Shown in pieces: positions 58,171 through 64,000 of a stretch of 64,000 nucleotides of DNA. The DNA lies in contig NZ_SKCI01000001.1 of assembly GCF_005434965.1 (NCBI RefSeq), positions 1,386,952-1,450,951 of the forward strand, in the 5' to 3' direction. A program made the translations under genes and the position numbers. The notes beneath the pieces are model-generated. The model ran no database searches. It was not told where the DNA came from and was given only the letters and a program-made list of their open reading frames with translations. Source of the stretch: Marimonas lutisalis (GTDB lineage: Bacteria; Pseudomonadota; Alphaproteobacteria; Rhodobacterales; Rhodobacteraceae). The stretch's first letter is position 1. Every line of letters starts with the position of its first letter.

Positions 58171-60513
58171 TCAGAAATCGGCGGAAATGGTCACCTCGAA
58201 CTGCTGTTCGATGTCCTGCGGCTGCTTCTTGAGCGCCCGTGACCAGTTCAAACGCAGCGGACCGACCGGGGTATCCCAGAATATCGACAGGCCTGCCACA
58301 TGACGTACCGGACCGTTGGTGTAGATGGTATTCGCGTTGGTCGTATCCAGTCCCCAGACCGAGCCGATATCGTAGAAAACACCGCCGTTGATCCCGTATT
58401 CCTCGGGCAGGCCCAGCGGGAACTGCGCTTCGAACTTCGCCGTGGCATAGAAGTTGCCGCCAAGCGCATCGTCCACCACGCCGGGCACGTATTCACGCGG
58501 TCCGATCCCGTCATAGGCAAATCCGCGAATGACGTCGCTGTTGAACAGGAAGCGCTCGGTCACGCGGCTGGATTGCCCGCTCTTGTAGTTCACCATGCCA
58601 CCGGCCAATGTCGCCCGCAGCGTGACTTCCTCGTTCAGGATCTTCGTCTCGGCGATGATCCGGCCCGACGACCGGACAAACTCGGCCTGTCCGCCAACGC
58701 CACCGAAATCCTGAGCGAACTCCAGCAGGACACCCGCATTCGGGTTCAGCCCGGTCAGCCGCGAGTCATACGAGAAGGTATAGCCAAGCGAGCTCGCGGT
58801 GCGCTTGCCCGCGGCGGCCTCGCCCGCCAGGATCGCGCCGTTGCCGATGTAATTGGTGATCTGGGTCTGGTCCAGCTTGTAGTTCACGCCAAAGCGCGAT
58901 CTTTCGCTGATCGGGAACTCCAGGCCGAACCCAAGGCGCGCTTTGCTCGTGTCGAACAGAGAGTTGTAACCCTCGGTCTCGAGATAGCCGATGTCGAAAT
59001 AGAATTTCACGTTGCGGCCCAGGAAGGCGGGTTCGGCGAAATAGAACCCGTAATTCGCGTTGTCTTCGGCCCCCGAGATCGAGAAGCGCACTTCCTGCCC
59101 ACGACCGAGGAAATTCAGTTCCTCGAACTTCACGACCAGGCCGAACCCGGTTTTCGACGAGAACGCGCCGCCGAAGGACAGCGAACCGGTCGTCGTTTCC
59201 TCAAGGTTGACATCGACGATCACCTGTTCCGGGCTCGATCCCTCGCGCGCCTGCACGTCAGCGTCCGAGAAATACCGCAGCGCGCGGATGCGTTCGGCGC
59301 TCTCGCGGATCTCACGCGGGTTGAAAGGGTCGCCCTCGACGATACGGAACTGCCGCCGAACGACACGGTCCAGCGTGGTAGCGTTGCCTTCGATATCGAT
59401 GCGCTCGACGAACACGCGCGGCCCGCGTGTCAGCACGAACTCGACATCCAGGGTCAGATCGCGGTCATTGCGCGTGATGCGCGGTTCGACGCGCAGGAAA
59501 TCAATGCCCTTCTTGATCGCCAGGCGTTCCATCCGCGCAATCGAGTTCTCCACCAGGGTCGGCGTGTAGACGACGCCCGGGCGCACTTTCAGGATCGCGT
59601 GGAACTCGTCCGCGTCGGCCTCGTCCATTTCACTGACGGTCGTGATTTCGCCAAAGCGGAACTGCTGGCCTTCCTGCACGTTGAAGGTCAGGAAATAGCC
59701 GTCGCCTTCACGCGCCAGCTCGGCATTCACCGACGTGGTGCGGAAATCGATGTATCCACGGCTGAGATAGAAATCGCGAAGTACCTGCTGGTCGAACTGC
59801 AGGCGGTCTTCCAGGAAGGTGTCCGACTTGATCAGGAACCGCAGGGCCCCGGCCTGCTTGCTTTCCAGCACGCGCCGCAGGCGGCGGTCGGAATACACCT
59901 GGTTGCCGACGAAACCGATCCGTTCGATCTCGACGATGCCGCCTTCGAAAATCTCGAACACCAGGTCGACGCGGTTGTCGCTGCGCCGGATGATCTTCGG
60001 CGTCACCCGCGCGGCGGTGCGGCCATTCTGCAGGTAGGCCTCTGCGATCGTCTCGGCATCGCGTTCGGCCTTGGTCGGCGAAAACACCAGCCGCGACCTG
60101 GATTCGATATAACTGGCAAGCTCCACGTCCTTCAGGCGTTTGTTGCCTTCAAAGCTGATGCGGTTGATTGTCGGGAATTCTTTCACCCGGATCACCAGGC
60201 GGCTGCCCTGTGGCTCAATCGACACGGTTTCGAACAGACCGCTGCCCAGAATGCGCTGGTAGGCGTCGTTCAGTTCGGCTGCCGACACCTGTGTTCCACG
60301 GGCGATTCCCGCGTAACTCAGGATTGTTCCGGGCTCGATCCGCTGGTTTCCTTCGATCGCAACCGAGGTGAAGCGATACGATTGCGCCTGCGCGGGTTCA
60401 GGCAACGACGCGAAAGCTATTGTTAAACCAAGGAAAATGGCACCAAGTGCCAGGTGGATGGTTTTCGCTTGCTCGATAAGACCGATTTTACGGCCCCTTT
60501 TATACTGCATCAT
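58171..60513 (-). CDS. bamA: Outer-membrane assembly factor BamA
   Basis: A 780-residue core protein of the BAM complex. A signal peptide ends near FASLPEPAQA (about residue 44). Five POTRA domains follow (repeated IEGNQRIE, SFEGNKRLK, IGFVGNQVYSD and DIEGNATTLDR starts), then the 16-strand barrel with the VRGF-type loop FNSDVIRGFAYDG and a C-terminal VTISADF. ATG 60513 is chosen because the likely promoter lies just upstream; codons before it lack similarity. Confidence 0.95.
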   Translation of the reverse strand: MMQYKRGRKIGLIEQAKTIHLALGAIFLGLTIAFASLPEPAQAQSYRFTSVAIEGNQRIEPGTILSYAGIARGTQVSAAELNDAYQRILGSGLFETVSIEPQGSRLVIRVKEFPTINRISFEGNKRLKDVELASYIESRSRLVFSPTKAERDAETIAEAYLQNGRTAARVTPKIIRRSDNRVDLVFEIFEGGIVEIERIGFVGNQVYSDRRLRRVLESKQAGALRFLIKSDTFLEDRLQFDQQVLRDFYLSRGYIDFRTTSVNAELAREGDGYFLTFNVQEGQQFRFGEITTVSEMDEADADEFHAILKVRPGVVYTPTLVENSIARMERLAIKKGIDFLRVEPRITRNDRDLTLDVEFVLTRGPRVFVERIDIEGNATTLDRVVRRQFRIVEGDPFNPREIRESAERIRALRYFSDADVQAREGSSPEQVIVDVNLEETTTGSLSFGGAFSSKTGFGLVVKFEELNFLGRGQEVRFSISGAEDNANYGFYFAEPAFLGRNVKFYFDIGYLETEGYNSLFDTSKARLGFGLEFPISERSRFGVNYKLDQTQITNYIGNGAILAGEAAAGKRTASSLGYTFSYDSRLTGLNPNAGVLLEFAQDFGGVGGQAEFVRSSGRIIAETKILNEEVTLRATLAGGMVNYKSGQSSRVTERFLFNSDVIRGFAYDGIGPREYVPGVVDDALGGNFYATAKFEAQFPLGLPEEYGINGGVFYDIGSVWGLDTTNANTIYTNGPVRHVAGLSIFWDTPVGPLRLNWSRALKKQPQDIEQQFEVTISADF

Positions 60514-60547
60514 GTGGCCAACCCGATGAGACACCCCAATTACTGCC

Positions 60548-60576
60548 TCAGTAAAGCCTATCATGACACTTGTCAA
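60548..60576 (-). promoter_or_regulatory. Possible bamA promoter
   Basis: On the minus strand TTGACA (60576-60571) is a perfect -35; 17 bases later TACTGA (60553-60548) is a poor -10. It sits between the terminator at 60585-60608 and the bamA start. Confidence 0.35.
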
Positions 60577-60584
60577 AAATGCAA

Positions 60585-60608
60585 AATGCACCCCGCCGGG
60601 GGTGCATT
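60585..60608 (-). terminator. Intrinsic terminator before bamA
   Basis: Perfect 10-bp stem (AATGCACCCC, GGGGTGCATT) with a GCCG loop. On the minus strand it continues into a T-rich stretch (TTTTGCATTTTTG), so it would end transcripts from rseP and the small frame. Confidence 0.8.
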
Positions 60609-60664
60609 ATCATGGCGCCTGTAATCGGACCGATCGTTCTTTCCGGCCCGTCGGGCGCGGATCT

Positions 60665-60793
60665 TCAGAACATCGTGCCCAGATAGGCCCCGGCCAGAAG
60701 GGCAATGGTGATGGTGCCGATATACAGCAGACGGTCCCAGTTCAGGTCCCACAGCAGATGAAGGCCCCGGGCTCCCTTGGCGATCGTATCCAT
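60665..60793 (-). CDS. 42-residue membrane protein between rseP and bamA
   Basis: A short frame starts MDTIAKGARGLHLLWDLNWD and ends with a hydrophobic helix (22-38) and GTMF. GGGGTGAGAC precedes the ATG at 60793. It lies 94 bases after rseP on the same strand and just before the terminator, so it is a likely member of the rseP transcript. It may be a Rhodobacterales-conserved microprotein. No function can be named. Confidence 0.62.
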   Translation of the reverse strand: MDTIAKGARGLHLLWDLNWDRLLYIGTITIALLAGAYLGTMF

Positions 60794-60887
60794 GTCTCAC
60801 CCCTTTCGTTGCGGTTCATGGCCCAGAATGGAGATCGAATATGGCGGAACAAGGGCCGTAATTAGGGCAAGAATGTGGCGGCTATTC

Positions 60888-62231
60888 TCAGGGACAGAAC
60901 AGATCGTTGCTCAGGGCAAAGATCATCAACGACAGGATCAGCGTGAGCCCGATCGTCATCAGGATGCGCAGCGCCTTGTCGCTGGGCGGACGCCCGGCCA
61001 CGGCCTCATAAGCGTAGAATACAAGGTGCCCGCCATCCAGCACCGGAACCGGGAAAAGGTTCAGCAGCCCGACGGCGGTTGACAGGACGGCAATGAACCA
61101 GATGAAGTTCTCCGCCCCCTGGCTCGCCATCTGGCCCGACACCTGGGCAATCCCGATCGGCCCTGACATGTTGCACGACGAAATCGCCCCGGTAATCATG
61201 TGCCACAGCCCCGAGATCGACCCCTGGATGATCCGTTCGGTCTGCATCACCCCGCCCAGAACCGCGCTTCCCACGCCGGTCATTTCGGTCGCCGGCTCGA
61301 ACAAAAGGCCCCCGGCAATGCCGATGCGCCAATGCGTCTTGAACCCGCCTTCGTCCTGCGGTTCGTCGGTGCGGCGTGGCACTAGCGTGAATTCCAGCGT
61401 CTCGCCGCCGCGCCATACCGTCAGCAACAGCGGCTTGCCCTCGCCCCCCTCGACCCGCTCTTTCAGCTGGTCGAAGGCAAAGATCGTGTCGCCGTCCACC
61501 GAAGTGATCACGTCACCTACTTCCATGCCGATGTCATAAGCCGCCGATTGCGGCGCCAGCTGCGTCACCAGCGGCGGATAGGGATAGGGCGCGCGCACGG
61601 TCTGCTCGGCTCCGTCACGGCGTACGCGGTAATCGACCACCGGCTCGACCGGGATTTCGTCGCCAAAGGCGCTGAATGCCTCCGCGTCTTCGAAGGACGG
61701 CACATCCAGCCCGCCGATGCCCAGGACCTCGTCGCCCACGCGCAACTCCTGCACGGCGCCGGGCAGCGGGCGCAGCTCGCCCACGCTCAGCGGTTCGGCC
61801 ACGCGGCCCTGCCACAGGATCACCCCGGCAAAGACCACAATGGAAAGAGCGAAATTGAACAACGGGCCCGCCGCCACCGTCGCGGCCCGCGCCCAGAGCG
61901 GCGCGCCATGCATCGAGTGGCGCTTTTCATCGTCGCTCAGCCCGGCCATCGCGTCTTCGTCCTTGCCCGATGCGGCATTGGAATCGCCCAGGAACTTCAC
62001 GTATCCGCCAAATGGCAGCGCGGCGATCTGCCATTTCGTGCCGTGTTTGTCATGGCGCGACCACAAGACAGGCCCGAAACCCAGCGAGAACACCTCGGCG
62101 CGGATCCCCGACCATCGCCCGACGATGTAGTGGCCATATTCATGAACAGCCACGATCACCGACAGCGCCACCACAAAAGCAATCAGCGTCATCGCAAAGC
62201 CGCCGACCTGCGGAATCAGGGAAATATCCAA
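60888..62231 (-). CDS. rseP: Site-2 protease RseP (regulated membrane proteolysis)
   Basis: A 447-residue membrane zinc metalloprotease. The zinc site HEYGH is at residues 30-34, two PDZ domains lie in the middle (about 130-290), and the third ligand is in NLFPVPVLDGGHLV. It cleaves anti-sigma and other membrane proteins. It is in the usual place downstream of dxr. Confidence 0.95.
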   Translation of the reverse strand: MDISLIPQVGGFAMTLIAFVVALSVIVAVHEYGHYIVGRWSGIRAEVFSLGFGPVLWSRHDKHGTKWQIAALPFGGYVKFLGDSNAASGKDEDAMAGLSDDEKRHSMHGAPLWARAATVAAGPLFNFALSIVVFAGVILWQGRVAEPLSVGELRPLPGAVQELRVGDEVLGIGGLDVPSFEDAEAFSAFGDEIPVEPVVDYRVRRDGAEQTVRAPYPYPPLVTQLAPQSAAYDIGMEVGDVITSVDGDTIFAFDQLKERVEGGEGKPLLLTVWRGGETLEFTLVPRRTDEPQDEGGFKTHWRIGIAGGLLFEPATEMTGVGSAVLGGVMQTERIIQGSISGLWHMITGAISSCNMSGPIGIAQVSGQMASQGAENFIWFIAVLSTAVGLLNLFPVPVLDGGHLVFYAYEAVAGRPPSDKALRILMTIGLTLILSLMIFALSNDLFCP

Positions 62232-62268
62232 AACGTCGTCCTGCCTGTTTTTCGTTCTTCTTGCATTC

Positions 62269-63441
62269 TCACGCGGCCAGGCCGCTCATCACCTCTTCGG
62301 CGCGGATACGGGCCATGTGGTCGGCCGCGCGGATGTTATCAAGGGTCATGGTGGCATCAATAAGGCCCAATTCGGCCTCGGCGCGCTCCAGAACCGCCTC
62401 GACCACCCCTGCCATCGCGGTAAACCCGATCCGCCCGGCAATGAACGCATCCAGCGCGGCTTCCTTGGCGGCATTGAAGACCGCCCCGGCCAGCCCGTCG
62501 CGCGCCATCACCTCGCGGGCAAGCCGCAGCGCGGGGTATCGTGCCTCGTCCGGTGCACGGAAATGCAGCTGGCCGATCTGCGCCAGGTCCAGCCGTGCCA
62601 CCGGCAACTCCGCGCGCTCGGGCCAGTTCAGCGCATAGCCGATCGCGTGGCGCATGTCGCTGACGCCCAGATGTGCCATCAACGCGCCATCGCGGAACCC
62701 CACCAGAGCATGCACAAGGCTCTCGGGATGGATCAGCACCTCGATCCTCTCGGGGTCGATTCCGAAATATTCCTTTGTTTCAATTACTTCCAGCGCCTTG
62801 TTGAACATCGAGGCGGAATCGATCGTGATCCGCTGGCCCATGTTCCAATTCGGATGCGCACTGGCCTGTTCCACCGTCGCGCGGGCGAGATCCTCAAGCG
62901 GCCAGTCCCGAAACGCCCCGCCGCTCGCGGTGATGATGATCCGCTCGACCGTATCCATCTCTTCGCCGACCAGCGCCTGGAACACCGCCGAATGCTCGCT
63001 GTCCACTGGCAGAACCGTGGCGCCGTGGCGGCACGCCGTCTGCATCAGCAGCGCCCCCGCCGTGACCAGCGATTCCTTGTTGGCCAGCGCCAGCGTGCTG
63101 CCCTGCTCCAGCGCCCGCAGCCCCGGCGCCAGCCCGGCCGCGCCGACAATCGCGCTCATGATCCAGTCGGCGGGACGCGCGCCCGCCTCTTCCAGCGCCG
63201 CCTCGCCGGCCGCGGCCTCGATCCCGCTGCCCGCCAGTGCCTCTTTCAGATCTTTGTAAAGCGCCTCATCCGCCGTCACCGCCAGATCGGCGCCAAAGCG
63301 GCGCGCGTCGCTCGCCAGCTGCGCGATGTTCTGCCCGCCGGTCAGAACCGCAACGTCATAAGCGTCCGGCGCCCGCGCGATCAGGTCCAGTGTCGATTGG
63401 CCGATGGACCCGGTGGCGCCGAATACGGAAATCCGCCTCAT
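62269..63441 (-). CDS. dxr: 1-deoxy-D-xylulose-5-phosphate reductoisomerase
   Basis: A 390-residue NADPH-dependent enzyme, second step of the MEP pathway. The nucleotide loop FGATGSIGQST starts the protein; ALANKESLVTAG, VDSEHSA and TIDSASMFNKALEVIE cover the catalytic core. ATG 63441 overlaps the cdsA stop by 4 bases. The IspDF of the same pathway is at the other end of the window. Confidence 0.97.
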   Translation of the reverse strand: MRRISVFGATGSIGQSTLDLIARAPDAYDVAVLTGGQNIAQLASDARRFGADLAVTADEALYKDLKEALAGSGIEAAAGEAALEEAGARPADWIMSAIVGAAGLAPGLRALEQGSTLALANKESLVTAGALLMQTACRHGATVLPVDSEHSAVFQALVGEEMDTVERIIITASGGAFRDWPLEDLARATVEQASAHPNWNMGQRITIDSASMFNKALEVIETKEYFGIDPERIEVLIHPESLVHALVGFRDGALMAHLGVSDMRHAIGYALNWPERAELPVARLDLAQIGQLHFRAPDEARYPALRLAREVMARDGLAGAVFNAAKEAALDAFIAGRIGFTAMAGVVEAVLERAEAELGLIDATMTLDNIRAADHMARIRAEEVMSGLAA

Positions 63442-64000
63442 AGCGCCCCTTGCACGATCAGCCAGGCCGACATCATCAGCGCCGCGCCCATCATTCCGTC
63501 GAACCGGTCCATCACGCCGCCATGCCCGGGGATCAGGTTCGAACTGTCCTTCACCTTCATCCGCCGTTTCAGCGCGCTTTCCGCGATATCTCCCATCTGC
63601 GAGGCAAAGGACAGCGCCACCGCTGCCATCACGATGCCCCAGGGCAGATCGTACTGCACCGACATCCACGCGCTCAGCGCAGCCGCAGCGATCCAGCCCG
63701 CCACCGTGCCCGACCAGGTTTTCTTGGGGCTCAGTTGCGGCCAGAACTTCGGCCCGCCGATGATCCGACCCGCGAAATAGCCGGCGATATCGGTCACCAC
63801 CACCACTCCGATCAGCCACAAGGTCCAGAATAACCCGCCCTCTTCGCGCAAGGTCACCAGCGCCAGCCCGGCCAGCCAGATGCCGGCGCCATAGGCCAAC
63901 AGCAGCCCGACATGCTGCCCGACACGGCCCACGGCGACGATCAGGAACAGGCCCAGCATCAGCATACTGATGCCGAAAGGCACGAAAAGCGCGATTTCCA
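63438..64000 (-). CDS. cdsA: Phosphatidate cytidylyltransferase, C-terminal part (cut by window edge)
   Basis: The last 187 codons of a membrane enzyme making CDP-diacylglycerol, the phospholipid precursor. Several hydrophobic segments and the CDS signature SQMGDIAESALKRRMKVKD followed by SNLIPGHGGVMDRFD are visible. The frame continues past the edge; a GTG at 63983 is an internal codon. It is the first of the envelope genes here; uppS is expected upstream. Confidence 0.95.
   Translation of the reverse strand, partial: EIALFVPFGISMLMLGLFLIVAVGRVGQHVGLLLAYGAGIWLAGLALVTLREEGGLFWTLWLIGVVVVTDIAGYFAGRIIGGPKFWPQLSPKKTWSGTVAGWIAAAALSAWMSVQYDLPWGIVMAAVALSFASQMGDIAESALKRRMKVKDSSNLIPGHGGVMDRFDGMMGAALMMSAWLIVQGAL

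Noticed and set aside
58300-60426. 708-codon plus-strand frame
   Set aside because: Antisense to bamA along its full length; translation shows no domain.

Overview
The window is a G+C-rich chromosomal stretch of an alphaproteobacterium, almost certainly a member of the Rhodobacterales (roseobacter/Rhodobacter group). The evidence is the dusB-ntrB pair, the fused ispDF gene, the linked sciP and ctrA genes, the OxyR, LipA and GuaA types, the Hint-domain and DUF6456/DUF6477-type proteins, and the cdsA-dxr-rseP-bamA-skp-fabZ-lpxA-lpxI-lpxB order. I see no rRNA, tRNA, CRISPR array, prophage or insertion sequence. Most of the window is dense core genome.

Layout. 0-5 kb: end of a dusB-ntrB unit, ispDF, pgpA, cinA (pncC) and an ammonium transporter. 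5-12.6 kb: a MmgE/PrpD protein, a RatA/COQ10 protein, hpt, two c-type cytochromes, a TTC38-like repeat protein, lipA and oxyR. 12.6-17.6 kb: a Hint protein, a VIT iron/manganese transporter, two Rhodobacterales-specific regulatory-looking genes and an MttB-type methyltransferase. 17.8-31 kb: a FadL porin, guaA, a low-G+C methyltransferase islet, an acyl-CoA ligase, two EamA transporters, a P-loop ATPase, metA, a hydrolase, a sterol-desaturase-like protein, ppk2 and a TetR regulator. 31-34.5 kb: a response regulator, a histidine kinase and a LuxI-type acyl-homoserine-lactone synthase, all on the minus strand. 34.8-46.8 kb: rpsI-rplM, an EamA transporter, speD-speE, a thioesterase, a crotonase, another EamA transporter, a nitrilase-family protein, a MauG-like peroxidase, trmFO, a methyltransferase, gluQ, hisI and a scaffold protein. 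47-54 kb: recG-ligA, ctrA-sciP, mnmA. 54-64 kb: the envelope operon.

How it fits together. The envelope operon makes CDP-diacylglycerol, isoprenoid precursor, lipid A and the outer-membrane assembly machine as one block. The ctrA/sciP locus and the luxI/kinase/regulator locus are 18 kb apart; in this order CtrA and quorum sensing are known to be linked, so the two may be functionally connected. The luxI gene has no luxR beside it, and its upstream region contains a 21-bp near-perfect inverted repeat. The most unusual signals are this orphan luxI unit, a terminator-bearing possible small RNA divergent from oxyR (same arrangement as enterobacterial oxyS), a short intergenic region carrying both DnaA-like and CtrA-like boxes, and a dispersed intergenic hairpin repeat present in at least four copies.
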